59,488 bases of DNA. Source: a virus. How positions within the stretch are numbered: position 1 is the first letter of the stretch; each line of letters begins with the position of its first letter. The notes below the pieces were generated by a model, which had not been told where the DNA came from, made no database searches, and saw nothing but the letters and a program-made list of their open reading frames with translations. Location: IMG/VR virus record IMGVR_UViG_3300035107_000641, positions 1 through 59,488 of that record. The stretch is one strand, 5' to 3'. A program made the position numbers and the translations under genes. This document shows positions 9,032-16,049 of this stretch, in pieces.

Positions 9032-9252
9032 GTCCCGCCTTCTTTATCATAGGCATCCATAAGGCGATGCGCCTCGCGCCTCACCGTTTGATGCGATTTG
9101 ATTTCTGATAAAAGCGAGGTGCACTGCGCGACGAAATCTTCGAACTCGCGCTCGGTCATCGCATCGCAATACAACATGCCGGCATCCTCGAGCGTCAAAA
9201 CAACCTCGCCAAACCGCTCGCTGTATTCGACTGTTGGCTTCTCCTTGCTCAT
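9028..9252 (-). CDS. Hypothetical protein, 74 aa
   Basis: A small acidic helical protein starting at ATG 9252, which overlaps the stop of the small terminase gene. It contains 'MTEREFEDFVAQCTSLLSEI', likely one long amphipathic helix. Coupled translation on both sides places it in the packaging operon. No family recognised. Confidence 0.7.
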   Translation of the reverse strand: MSKEKPTVEYSERFGEVVLTLEDAGMLYCDAMTEREFEDFVAQCTSLLSEIKSHQTVRREAHRLMDAYDKEGGT

Positions 9253-10067
9253 TCCTCTTCCTCGTCGCGCAACGCCTTGAGCTCCTCGAGGCGGGCGACG
9301 CGCGCCTGTCGCTCGGCGCGCAGGTCCTCGAGGCGTGCGCGCCTTGCTTCGACGTCCCGGTAGCGCGTGAGCTCCTCGACGTTGTTGAGTTGGGCCGTGG
9401 TGGTGATTTGCCAGCCGTTGATCTTGGCGATCTGCTCGGCGGCCTTGAGGCGCTCGGTCATGCTCGCTCCCGCCATGTAGGGCACGCCGAACATCGTCAC
9501 CCTGGGGATGAGGACCTCGCCGAGCACGACGCCCGTGAGCCACCCGAGCATCTCGGTGCGCGTGAGCTTGGCGCGCGTGACGAGGTCCTCGCGGGTCATC
9601 TCGGGCAACCGAAACCGCTCCTCCTGCTCGTCGTCCTCGTCTTGCCCCCCCTTAACAGCACGCTTGCCCGCATGCTTGCTTGACGATTGGCCAGAGTTAA
9701 CAGCAGCAGAGTTAAGGTTAACCGCGTTGTTAACTCTGTGGCCTCTCTGCTCGATGCTGTCGGGCTTTCCGGCCGATTTGACCTTTCGTGGGGCAGGGTG
9801 GTCCTCGGGGTGTGGCTGTGGGGGTGGGGGGGGATCTGTGGAGAGACCTTTCTCTTCTGCTTCCGCCAGCGCGCGCAGCTCGAGGGCGCGCTGCACGTCC
9901 GAGCGCTTGAGCAGGCGCGAGGCTTGTTGGGCGGCAGACTTTGGCGAATAGCCAGCGATGCGCGCGGCCTCGGCGCCATCACCCGAGTAGGCTTCGACGA
10001 AGCGGCCGAGCTTCTCGTTCGGCAACAAGTCGAGCGCGCGTTTGTACCTTGCTAGAGGCGAGGTCAT
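9249..10067 (-). CDS. terS: Terminase small subunit
   Basis: The start is ATG 10067 with GGAG 5 bases upstream; an earlier in-frame start would run into the preceding gene. The 272-residue protein opens with a helix-turn-helix typical of terminase_2 small subunits ('LGRFVEAYSGDGAEAARIAG', 'YSPKSAAQQASRLLKR'). A Pro-rich, Asn/Ser-rich linker follows, then a second helical region and a long charged C-terminal coiled coil. It should bind the packaging start site and hand DNA to TerL. It is longer than usual because of the central linker and the coiled coil. Confidence 0.85.
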   Translation of the reverse strand: MTSPLARYKRALDLLPNEKLGRFVEAYSGDGAEAARIAGYSPKSAAQQASRLLKRSDVQRALELRALAEAEEKGLSTDPPPPPQPHPEDHPAPRKVKSAGKPDSIEQRGHRVNNAVNLNSAAVNSGQSSSKHAGKRAVKGGQDEDDEQEERFRLPEMTREDLVTRAKLTRTEMLGWLTGVVLGEVLIPRVTMFGVPYMAGASMTERLKAAEQIAKINGWQITTTAQLNNVEELTRYRDVEARRARLEDLRAERQARVARLEELKALRDEEEE

Positions 10068-10372
10068 TGGCGCTCCGGGGTATGATGGGCAAAGGGAAAA
10101 GCGAGCACCTCGCGAGGACGCCTCGCAAAAAACACGCTCTTCAAAAGCGAGGAGTGCTCTTGTTTGTACCTCATCACACCAACCCACCCTCCCCGTTTCA
10201 ACTCACCCAAGATGGAACACGCACAAAGCATGGTGACCCCAGTCTGGCATGCCACTTCATGCAACGAAGCGTTGTGGTGTTGGAGAAGTGTCAAGACAGC
10301 TTTGTGTGTGGGGGTCGGTGGTAAATACGATGGAACCTCGATGTCCTCTTCTTCGATGTAGTCAATGTGCAT
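10064..10372 (-). CDS. Small winged-helix-like protein, 102 aa
   Basis: The start at ATG 10372 has GAGGAG 7 bases upstream. Residues 22-75 ('THKAVLTLLQHHNASLHEVA', then 'ILGELKRGGWVG') look like a winged helix: helix, helix-turn-helix and a wing with a Gly-Gly turn. It overlaps terS by ATGA and could regulate late genes or aid packaging recognition. DNA binding is inferred from the fold pattern only. Confidence 0.65.
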   Translation of the reverse strand: MHIDYIEEEDIEVPSYLPPTPTHKAVLTLLQHHNASLHEVACQTGVTMLCACSILGELKRGGWVGVMRYKQEHSSLLKSVFFARRPREVLAFPFAHHTPERQ

Positions 10373-10403
10373 CTGAACGCTCCTCTGTTTTGGGGAAGGT
10401 TTG

Positions 10404-10637
10404 TCACTCTTGCTGCATCGCTTCGAGCGTGGCGAGGATGCACGCGGCGCGCAGTTGCACACCCCAGTACCAATGCTCGGTGAACGAGCACCCGACCATG
10501 CTGTGTGTGATGTGCCAGCCGCATAGCGTCCTGACCGCGCAGTGCATGTGTTGCATCCTTGCCTCCAAATAGTGCGCCAGCCCTCCGTGGGCTCCCTGGC
10601 TCCTGCTCCATGCAAAGCGCCGAGCGCGTGGTTTCAT
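10404..10637 (-). CDS. Hypothetical protein, 77 aa
   Basis: Starts at ATG 10637, overlapping the stop of the preceding gene. It has a basic N-terminus, then a Cys/His/Trp-rich centre ('CGWHITHSMVGCSFTEHWYW') that might bind metal, and a helical end. No family recognised. The ATGA coupling and lack of overlap with other genes support it. Confidence 0.6.
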   Translation of the reverse strand: MKPRARRFAWSRSQGAHGGLAHYLEARMQHMHCAVRTLCGWHITHSMVGCSFTEHWYWGVQLRAACILATLEAMQQE

Positions 10638-10858
10638 GTTCTGGGCGGCGACAATTGCGCCCGCACCGCGCAATCCTTCGCCTCGAGCAGTTTACGCAAG
10701 CACACGGTCAACTCGGGACTCTCAGGCGTGTCCTCGACGAGCTGGTGCGCGAGCTCGCCAAATGGCTTGCTGACCTTTTGCAAATGCTCGGGCAAGTGCT
10801 CCCAGACAAAGAATGAAAGGAGCTGCTCGATCCCTGGGTGTCTCTTCTTCTTGCTCAT
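10634..10858 (-). CDS. Hypothetical protein, 74 aa
   Basis: Starts at ATG 10858, inside the stop of a 29-codon gene upstream. The sequence begins 'MSKKKRHPGIEQLLSFFVWE' and is otherwise helical and mildly acidic. It belongs to a chain of overlapping small genes between ssb and terS. Function unknown. Confidence 0.62.
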   Translation of the reverse strand: MSKKKRHPGIEQLLSFFVWEHLPEHLQKVSKPFGELAHQLVEDTPESPELTVCLRKLLEAKDCAVRAQLSPPRT

Positions 10859-10944
10859 GTTGTCTTCCTCCAGAGCCACTCGGCTCTCATGATTGCTCGC
10901 GCTGCTGATTTGAACGCGAGGTATGCCAACCAGAACCAGCTCAT
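10855..10944 (-). CDS. Very small protein, 29 aa, amphipathic and Trp-rich
   Basis: This gene is too short for ordinary gene callers. GAGG lies 5 bases before ATG 10944. It encodes 29 residues beginning 'MSWFWLAYLAFKSAARAIM' and ends in a TGA that overlaps the next ATG. The first 20 residues could insert in or lie along a membrane, and the C-terminus is basic. Support comes from the ribosome binding site and the overlap geometry, which match its neighbours; there is no homology evidence. Confidence 0.5.
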   Translation of the reverse strand: MSWFWLAYLAFKSAARAIMRAEWLWRKTT

Positions 10945-10964
10945 GGTGCCCTCTTCGCTTGATC

Positions 10965-11162
10965 CTATCCCTTGCGCCTCGCGCTGATCCTCGAACAGTG
11001 CAACGCCACAGCCATCGCCATGGGCAAGTACAGGTCGAGGTGCAGCGACTGGCCTGCATCATTCGGCACATCACGCCGATTCGCCTGAGCGCGTCGGCTC
11101 GCCTTGCGTGTCGTGCGATGGCCTCGGCGTTCCTTCTTCGACCGCTTCTTGATCCTCTTCAT
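10965..11162 (-). CDS. Small, strongly basic protein, 65 aa
   Basis: GGAGG lies 7 bases before ATG 11162. The first 30 residues are almost all Lys/Arg ('MKRIKKRSKKERRGHRTTRK'), and the C-terminal half is hydrophobic then basic. Nucleic-acid binding is likely from charge alone. It sits between the DUF3307 gene and the 29-codon gene. No family recognised. Confidence 0.55.
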   Translation of the reverse strand: MKRIKKRSKKERRGHRTTRKASRRAQANRRDVPNDAGQSLHLDLYLPMAMAVALHCSRISARRKG

Positions 11163-11178
11163 GGGTTGCCCTCCCGAC

Positions 11179-11580
11179 TCACCGAAGATGAGCGACGGCG
11201 AGCGCCACAATCCACGCGGTGAGCAAATGGATGGAGTTGTCGACGATGATCACGGACCACGGCGACAGGTGATCCTTGAAGCCCCGCTGACCGACCACAT
11301 CCATCCACCTCGCGGCGAGCCGATAGCGATCCATGAACCAGTGCGTCACCGCGATGACCGCCCAGGCCCAAGCTGGCCACATCTCGGCGCCCGTGGCGAA
11401 GTTCGCGAGCTCCACCGCAGCGAACGACGCCAGCGTGTAGAGCGTGACGTGGATCAGGCACGGCAACGGCGAGTGGGTAAGCTGGTTCTCGGCATCGAAG
11501 ACCTTCCGGGTCGCCATCCAGTCGTTCTGCAACAGGTAGTCGCCCACCAAGTGCCCTACCAAGGTCGAGAATCCCGTCAT
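11179..11580 (-). CDS. DUF3307-like membrane protein
   Basis: A 133-residue protein with about four hydrophobic segments. Its N-terminus 'LVGHLVGDYLLQNDWMATRK' and a following 'HSPLPCLIHVTLY' segment give the DUF3307 signature (a His-x-x-x-D/Q-x-L-L-Q-x-D-W helix, then a His-centred helix). The family is common in phages and its role is not established. It lies just after ssb, beyond a hairpin. Confidence 0.75.
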   Translation of the reverse strand: MTGFSTLVGHLVGDYLLQNDWMATRKVFDAENQLTHSPLPCLIHVTLYTLASFAAVELANFATGAEMWPAWAWAVIAVTHWFMDRYRLAARWMDVVGQRGFKDHLSPWSVIIVDNSIHLLTAWIVALAVAHLR

Positions 11581-11604
11581 CTTTTGGCTCCTTCAAAACG
11601 CAAC

Positions 11605-11637
11605 GAGGCCAGCACATCGAGTGGACATGCTGGCCTC
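11605..11637 (-). terminator. Hairpin downstream of ssb
   Basis: A perfect 10-bp stem (GAGGCCAGCA and its complement) with a 13-base loop, 14 bases past the ssb stop. In the minus direction it is followed by CGTTGCGTTTTG, an interrupted U-tract. This fits an attenuating terminator that reduces transcription into the DUF3307 and packaging genes. Confidence 0.55.
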
Positions 11638-11650
11638 AGTGATTGGATTG

Positions 11651-12049
11651 TTAGAACGGGATCGAGTCATCGTCCCACTCGGGTGCTTCGTCGCGCTGGC
11701 GAGAGCCGCCTCCTCCCCCCTTCGAGCCCATAAACTGGACTGTCATGGCCACGATCTCGGTCGTGTAGCGCTTGTTCCCATCGCGGTCCTCCCACTCGCG
11801 CGTCTGGAGGCGACCCTCCACGTAGACCTTGCGACCCTTCTCGAGGTACTTCGCGCAGTTCTCAGCCTGCTTGCCGAACACCACGATGCTGTGCCACTCG
11901 GTGCGCTCACCGGGCTCGCCATCCTTGCTCGTCCAACGCTCGTTGGTCGCCACGCGCATGTTGCACACGGCGGCGCCCGATTGGGTGTGTCGGAGTTCGG
12001 GATCATCGCCGAGGTTTCCGATGATGATCGCCTTGTTCACACTCGCCAT
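11651..12049 (-). CDS. ssb: Single-stranded DNA-binding protein
   Basis: A 132-residue OB-fold protein. It opens '[20 protein letters not shown]', continues with '[20 protein letters not shown]' and '[20 protein letters not shown]', and ends in a Gly-rich linker and the acidic tip 'DDDSIPF' that recruits partner proteins. It coats single-stranded DNA during replication and recombination. It overlaps a small basic gene and lies downstream of the initiator and loader genes in the same operon. Confidence 0.96.
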   Translation of the reverse strand: MASVNKAIIIGNLGDDPELRHTQSGAAVCNMRVATNERWTSKDGEPGERTEWHSIVVFGKQAENCAKYLEKGRKVYVEGRLQTREWEDRDGNKRYTTEIVAMTVQFMGSKGGGGGSRQRDEAPEWDDDSIPF

Positions 12050-12234
12050 ATCTCGTCCTCATAAGCTGTGATGGGTGGCGTGGGCCTCTTGCCCGCTGCC
12101 TTCATCCGTTTCCACTTTCGTGCTCTTCTCCTCGCCTCCTTGCGCTCCTCGGCAGGTGGAGGCAGCGAGCGCTTCGAGGGGCGCAAGCTGAGCTCCTGGA
12201 TCGCCTCGGCGATCATCTGTTCCTGCCAGAGCAT
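12037..12234 (-). CDS. Small basic protein, 65 aa
   Basis: Starts at ATG 12234, overlapping the stop of the loader-like gene (TGATG), and runs 13 bases into ssb. The N-terminal helix ('[18 protein letters not shown]') precedes a long Lys/Arg-rich stretch. Possibly a nucleic-acid-binding accessory of replication, inferred from charge and neighbours. No family recognised. Confidence 0.58.
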   Translation of the reverse strand: MLWQEQMIAEAIQELSLRPSKRSLPPPAEERKEARRRARKWKRMKAAGKRPTPPITAYEDEIWRV

Positions 12235-13058
12235 CACGCGGCGACTCCTCGCAATTCGATGACACAAGCGTCCTCGACCATCGTCTCGAGCACATCGCTC
12301 GCCAGGCGCGACCAGGCCGCCGCGTGTTCGCTGCGAAGCCCTCTCGGGGGCAGACCGCTCGAGAGCAACGTGGGCAGACCGCTCGCGGCGCGAAGGTCGA
12401 TGAGGTCGCTCACTTCGCGCGCCTCCCAACCCGAGCGCGAGAGCCGGTCCATCTCGCCCAGGCCATGCCAGATGAGAAAGTCCGCGCTCGCGAGCTCCTG
12501 CACGCTCGGGGCCTTGAACGAGGGGTCGTCCCAGCTCGCCTTCAGGTCTGAGAGCCACCACCTCTCCGAGATGATGTAAGCCGTGGGTTTGCGACCTTGC
12601 GCGAGCACGTGAAGCTCGAGGTAGGTCTGGAGAGTCCTGACGCACTGGAGCTGACGCATCGAACGAGAGCCCCCGAACAGGTAGCGCACGCCACCCTTGG
12701 CGATCAGGACCTCGAGGCTCGGGTCGAGCACGATGCGATCCGTCTTCGAGAGCAGCACGCGGTAGCGTTCGGGAGACAGGCCAGCGGCAAGGCACGCGGT
12801 CTCGAAGGCGCGCTGGCGCGACCCTTCGCGGATGGCGGGTTTGGTCATCACCTGCCAGTCATGCTCGGTCTGACACCTGGCGTGCATGCCTGGCTCGAGC
12901 CACTTGTTGTGAATCGCGGACCAGATCCAGTCGACGGGGCGCTTGCACCACTCGCACTCGACGGGTTCAGGCTTCGGGGTGTCTGGAGCGAGCTGGCGAG
13001 GTTTCTCGTCTGCCTGGAGCTCGAGCACGTTGAAGATTTCGAGAAAGATGTTCGTCAT
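12234..13058 (-). CDS. DnaC/IstB-like helicase loader with degenerate nucleotide site
   Basis: The start is ATG 13058 with GGAGG 7 bases upstream. Of 274 residues, 35-62 hold a zinc-finger-like Cys cluster (C35-x2-C38 and a later H/C pair). Residues 120-270 follow the DnaC/IstB order: a P-loop position, a 'TAYIISERWWLSDLK' strand-helix, a Walker B position, and 'GLPTLLSSGLPPRGL' followed by an Arg-finger-like 'SRLASDV'. The P-loop reads 'GGSRSMRQ' without the Gly-Lys-Thr core, and Walker B reads 'DFLIWHGLG' without the paired Asp. It lies next to an O-like initiator, as loaders do, but may not hydrolyse ATP. Confidence 0.6.
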   Translation of the reverse strand: MTNIFLEIFNVLELQADEKPRQLAPDTPKPEPVECEWCKRPVDWIWSAIHNKWLEPGMHARCQTEHDWQVMTKPAIREGSRQRAFETACLAAGLSPERYRVLLSKTDRIVLDPSLEVLIAKGGVRYLFGGSRSMRQLQCVRTLQTYLELHVLAQGRKPTAYIISERWWLSDLKASWDDPSFKAPSVQELASADFLIWHGLGEMDRLSRSGWEAREVSDLIDLRAASGLPTLLSSGLPPRGLRSEHAAAWSRLASDVLETMVEDACVIELRGVAA

Positions 13059-14164
13059 CCCCGCACCTCCACGCCTCGATCCACACACCACTCCTGAAGC
13101 GTCATGCTGTGCTCACCGTCAAAGAGCCCTCGCCTCCACTCGTTGCGAAGCTCGGCCTCTTCCGGGGTCAGCATGTACTGCTCCATGACCTCATCGCGTT
13201 GCGCCGAGGTCAGGTTCTCGCCAGGCGGTTCTGCGTATTGCGAGTCAGGCGAAGGCGCCTCGGTGTGCTCCATGCGCTCGATGTGCGCCCTGGCCGCAGC
13301 GCGCGCAGCCGCGCGCTTGTCGCGCCACTCCTCGAAGTCTTCCATCAGCGCGTTGAGCGCCACGGACCCACGTCGCCGCTCGAGCGAGAGGCGGGCGAGC
13401 TTCTCGAGCGCGAACTCGTGGAGCTCGCCCTCGTCAGCGCCTTGGCGCGCGAGCGTCGCAGCGCACCCCGCAGCCGCACCCGTCGGGGGCTTTTGCCAGC
13501 CGTACCACTGGAAAATCTGCTCGATGTAGGCCGGGAGCGTGGCGTGCTCGTTGGCCAGGCGCTCGATGCGCGCGAGGTCCTCGAGGTCGCCGACGATGAC
13601 CTCGGGAGGCTTGGGACCTGCGCGCCGCTCGTCCTCGGGGGACGGAGAAAGAGACGAACTGTCTCCGACTTCCTGGGTGGGGGTGGGGGGCAACCCTCGC
13701 GCGGGCGCACACGCGTGAGAGTCTACTCCTACGTTACCTCCACCTCCTCCCTTCCCTATACCCTTTAGGGTATAGGTTCTTGAGGAAGCCCGCGCACACG
13801 TAGCACGAGACGTGCCATCGTCGTTTTGGCCGGGGTTTGGCCGTTCTGTGTCCGGGGTTTGGCCGGGGTTTGGCCGGGGTTTGGCCGGGGGTCGATGCAG
13901 GTTAATGAGATACACATACCCGCGTTGCCCTGACTCGAGCTTGAACCATTCGAGATCGAGCGCCTCGAGCGCCTTGATACGTCGGCGAGCGGTGCGCGAT
14001 GAGCAGCCCAGGACGCACGCCAGCGCGGTCGCTGTCATCTCCTCGCCGAGCGCATCGCCGAGCACGCGACCATGCTCGGCGAGGCACAGAAGCGTCTCGC
14101 GCTCCAAGCCGAAGTGCATCCCTGCGTCATCGAGCTGCTGCTTGATGTGGTCGAGGTGGTTCAT
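13055..14164 (-). CDS. O-like replication initiator with N-terminal winged helix
   Basis: The start is ATG 14164 with AGGAGG 7 bases upstream. Of 369 residues, about 15-85 form a winged helix ('EEMTATALACVLGCSSRTAR', then 'KALEALDLEWFKLESGQRG'). A Pro/Gly/Asn linker encoded by 11-bp tandem DNA repeats follows, and the C-terminal half is helical and charged. This layout matches lambda O-type proteins, which bind iterons within their own gene and recruit the helicase-loader complex. The next gene is DnaC-like and ssb follows. Initiator identity is inferred from architecture and context. Confidence 0.65.
   Translation of the reverse strand: MNHLDHIKQQLDDAGMHFGLERETLLCLAEHGRVLGDALGEEMTATALACVLGCSSRTARRRIKALEALDLEWFKLESGQRGYVYLINLHRPPAKPRPNPGQTPDTERPNPGQNDDGTSRATCARASSRTYTLKGIGKGGGGGNVGVDSHACAPARGLPPTPTQEVGDSSSLSPSPEDERRAGPKPPEVIVGDLEDLARIERLANEHATLPAYIEQIFQWYGWQKPPTGAAAGCAATLARQGADEGELHEFALEKLARLSLERRRGSVALNALMEDFEEWRDKRAAARAAARAHIERMEHTEAPSPDSQYAEPPGENLTSAQRDEVMEQYMLTPEEAELRNEWRRGLFDGEHSMTLQEWCVDRGVEVRG
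13755..13776. repeat. 22-bp hyphenated palindrome in the initiator gene
   Basis: Two perfect 9-base arms (CCTATACCC and its complement) flank TTTA. It lies about 50 bp from the tandem 11-mers, in a locally AT-richer part of an otherwise GC-rich gene. It may be part of the replication origin or a regulatory site. Confidence 0.6.
13825..13890. repeat. Six tandem 11-bp iteron-like repeats (candidate origin)
   Basis: Six consecutive 11-mers of the unit TTTGGCCGGGG fill this stretch. Units 1, 4, 5 and 6 are exact, unit 2 matches 8 of 11 and unit 3 matches 9 of 11. The 11-bp period is about one helical turn. They sit inside the initiator gene and encode its Pro-Asn-Pro-Gly linker. Intragenic iterons in an initiator gene are the arrangement known from lambda O, so this is the best origin candidate in the window. 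Confidence 0.65.
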
Positions 14165-14268
14165 CGAAGCACCTCCTTCATGGTGGGTCCGAGCCACCCC
14201 GCTTGTGGTCTGCCAAGATGCAGGCTACTCTTCATGCATCTAAATCCATATGCAGCGAGGCGATTTGA

Positions 14269-14964
14269 ATGTTGAGATGCGTGTTTGTGGCGCTCGTTTG
14301 TGTGTTCGGTTTTGGGTGTTCGACGGCCGCGACCGTGGCGCTTTCTTACGCTCCGGCTGCTGCTTCGGCTGCGGCGGATCAGAAGCGGCAACGCGACGCT
14401 GAAAAAGCGCGAGAGGATGCTCTTCAAGAAGCAGAACGCCGAAACGCCGATGTCCGAGCGAAGCAAGAAGCCGTGATGCTTCACGCGAACACATACATTG
14501 TCATCGACGACTCGAAGCTCCTTATCTCTCGAGCAACGGTGCTGGCTGCATTCGAGGCAGAGACTGCATGGCGAGATGAACGGGACAGGATGCTCGCGGA
14601 GGAAGACGCGAGACTCGAACGCATCGCAAACGAAGAGAACGTTGCAGCCTTCGCGTCTGAGCTGCTGATCGAGGCGGCTGAAAGTGCTTGGTTCGACACC
14701 GATCCTGAAACTCAGGCACTGCTCGCTCTCGAAGCCAAGAAGGCACGTGAAGCCGAAGAAAAACGGAAAGCTGCCGAAAAGAGAGCGAGAATCCTCGAGA
14801 AAAGAAGGCAGGCAGCCCTTGAGAAGAAGGAACGGGAGAGGGCTGCAGCTCGACGTGCGGCGCGCGAGGCTGAAGGCTGGGATGGCGCCACCACCAAGAG
14901 TTGCAGCAAGGGTTGCCCTTGCGGGAACACTTGCATTTCTTGCAACAAGACCTGTCGCAAATAA
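14269..14964 (+). CDS. Lipoprotein with Ala/Glu/Arg coiled coil and Cys-rich tail (cargo gene)
   Basis: A 231-residue protein on the strand opposite its neighbours. It opens with a short signal and lipobox ('VALVCVFGFGCS'), so it is probably lipid-anchored. A long charged helical region follows. The C-terminus has a C-x3-C-x-C-x3-C-x2-C-x3-C cluster that may bind metal or form disulfides. GAGG precedes the ATG by 8 bases and a good terminator lies downstream. Codon choice is less GC3-rich than its neighbours, suggesting transfer. An 852-base antisense reading frame with a strong ribosome site covers it, but its Ser/Leu/Phe/Cys composition looks non-coding. Confidence 0.72.
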   Translation: MLRCVFVALVCVFGFGCSTAATVALSYAPAAASAAADQKRQRDAEKAREDALQEAERRNADVRAKQEAVMLHANTYIVIDDSKLLISRATVLAAFEAETAWRDERDRMLAEEDARLERIANEENVAAFASELLIEAAESAWFDTDPETQALLALEAKKAREAEEKRKAAEKRARILEKRRQAALEKKERERAAARRAAREAEGWDGATTKSCSKGCPCGNTCISCNKTCRK

Positions 14965-15039
14965 GAGGGGGCGTTGACCCCCAGGTTTCGTCAGAATACA
15001 ATTCATAGACATGTGACCTCCTTATCAGGTCATGGTTAG

Positions 15040-15078
15040 AGGCCCCGCTTGAGTTCCAGTCAGGCGGGGCCTTTTGTT
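15040..15078 (+). terminator. Intrinsic terminator after the plus-strand lipoprotein gene
   Basis: An AGGCCCCGC / GCGGGGCCT stem is followed on the plus strand by TTTTGTTT. The orientation serves the lipoprotein gene ending at 14964, and there is no U-tract on the minus strand. It lies right at the stop codon of the opposing gene at 15078. Confidence 0.85.
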
Positions 15079-15377
15079 TAGGGCTCAGCGAGGATCAGCT
15101 CGAAGCTGAGGGTTTCCTGCTGCTCGTCCCATCTCACACTCCCCACAAAACCATCGCGCACTGCTGAGTTGATGACGTGCCAGACACGGCCCTGCTCCCA
15201 ATCTCGAGAGCGCTCGACCTCTTTGGGAGAGAGATTGGCACAAGAGCAAGGCTGGTCAGTTTCACGCTGGGCATGGACGATGATGGCGGTCAGGTCACGA
15301 GCATAGTCCACGCCACTGTTTGCTAACGACTGCCGCCAAGCCTTCCTGGGTCGATTGTTTTTATCTTCATGCGGCAT
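15078..15377 (-). CDS. Hypothetical early protein, 99 aa, operator-controlled
   Basis: First gene of the leftward operon. It is a soluble, mixed-charge protein with a possible winged-helix-like middle ('WHVINSAVRDGFVGSVRWDE'). GAGG 6 bases before ATG 15377 overlaps an operator-like motif at 15381-15397. A TTGCTT-N17-TAAGCT promoter candidate lies further upstream in the minus direction. Position next to the repressor gene, and the same operator, suggest a lysis-lysogeny or replication control role. No family recognised. Confidence 0.65.
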   Translation of the reverse strand: MPHEDKNNRPRKAWRQSLANSGVDYARDLTAIIVHAQRETDQPCSCANLSPKEVERSRDWEQGRVWHVINSAVRDGFVGSVRWDEQQETLSFELILAEP

Positions 15378-15380
15378 TTT

Positions 15381-15397
15381 CTACCTCATCGGGGTGG
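15381..15397 (-). promoter_or_regulatory. Operator-like site 1 (CTACC-N7-GGTGG)
   Basis: A 17-bp site with arms CTACC and GGTGG, 3 bases upstream of the start codon at 15377. It overlaps that gene's ribosome binding site. The same two arms with a 7-base spacer recur at 15862, 15957 and 26346. The likely ligand is the XRE protein encoded next door. Confidence 0.55.
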
Positions 15398-15506
15398 ATT
15401 TTTTTAGCTTACAACTAACCCTTCTTGCAAGCAAAGCCAGTTTGGTTGAGGGGCTGCCTATGTCTGAAAGAGGTAGCTACAAACTTATCTTGGCCGCAGC
15501 GAGTTT

Positions 15507-15845
15507 TTACTCGTCTGAGTCACCGTAGATTTCGCGCCGCTTGATGAGCCTGTCGACCTCGTACTGAGCGCTCTCAACGAGATCTGCAAAGTCCGCCTCC
15601 AGATAGCGTGCGTAGATGAGGTGATAGTCTACCGCCATCCTGATGCCACGCTCGAGTTTGGCGACTTGAACGCTGTTCCAACCCAGCTTCTCGCTCATTT
15701 CTTTTTGGTTGAGCTCCGTGCGTTCTTGCCTGAGGGCCTTGAACTCACCACCGAGCGCCTCTCGCCACATCTGGGCGTACTCTTCGTCTGTCACAACTGG
15801 CTCCAAGTATGGTGCGATTGTGTCTCTCGTCGCTGCCGCGATCAT
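15507..15845 (-). CDS. XRE-family transcriptional repressor
   Basis: The start is ATG 15845 with AGGAGG 7 bases upstream; an earlier in-frame start lies inside the operator. The 112-residue protein has an XRE helix-turn-helix in its middle ('KALRQERTELNQKEMSEKLG', then 'NSVQVAKLERG') between a short N-terminal arm and a C-terminal helical oligomerisation region. It lies divergent from the rightward early operon, with operator-like motifs on both sides. It is therefore the best candidate for the prophage repressor or an early Cro-like regulator. No peptidase domain is present, so SOS self-cleavage is not expected. Confidence 0.8.
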   Translation of the reverse strand: MIAAATRDTIAPYLEPVVTDEEYAQMWREALGGEFKALRQERTELNQKEMSEKLGWNSVQVAKLERGIRMAVDYHLIYARYLEADFADLVESAQYEVDRLIKRREIYGDSDE

Positions 15846-15861
15846 GTCTTGACCTCCTTTT

Positions 15862-15878
15862 CTACCTCTATGCGGTGT
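15862..15878 (-). promoter_or_regulatory. Operator-like site 2 (CTACC-N7-GGTGT)
   Basis: A 17-bp copy of the operator motif, 17 bases upstream of the repressor start codon. It is suited to autoregulation of the XRE gene. Confidence 0.5.
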
Positions 15879-15956
15879 TTCCCTCAAGCTCACGGCGGTT
15901 TCGATCTCCAGCCGAATGCGATCAAGCTAAAACAATACACCCAAAAAAGAAAATAG

Positions 15957-15973
15957 CCACCTCTATTCGGTGG
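15957..15973. promoter_or_regulatory. Operator-like site 3 (CCACC-N7-GGTGG)
   Basis: The most symmetrical copy: its arms are exact complements of each other. It ends 8 bases before the -35 box of the rightward promoter and lies between the divergent repressor and early operons. Occupancy here could repress or assist the rightward promoter. Confidence 0.55.
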
Positions 15974-15981
15974 ATTTGTTC

Positions 15982-16009
15982 TTGACGGGATGGATTCAGC
16001 CCCTAACAT
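15982..16009 (+). promoter_or_regulatory. Rightward early promoter
   Basis: TTGACG and TAACAT with a 16-base spacer, close to the sigma70 consensus. It lies just upstream of the first gene of the long plus-strand operon and next to operator-like site 3. An ATG at 15990 would lie within the promoter, which argues for the later start of that first gene. Confidence 0.6.
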
Positions 16010-16049
16010 CCACCTGTATGAGGTTGAATCATCTTCTCGGAGGTTGGTT

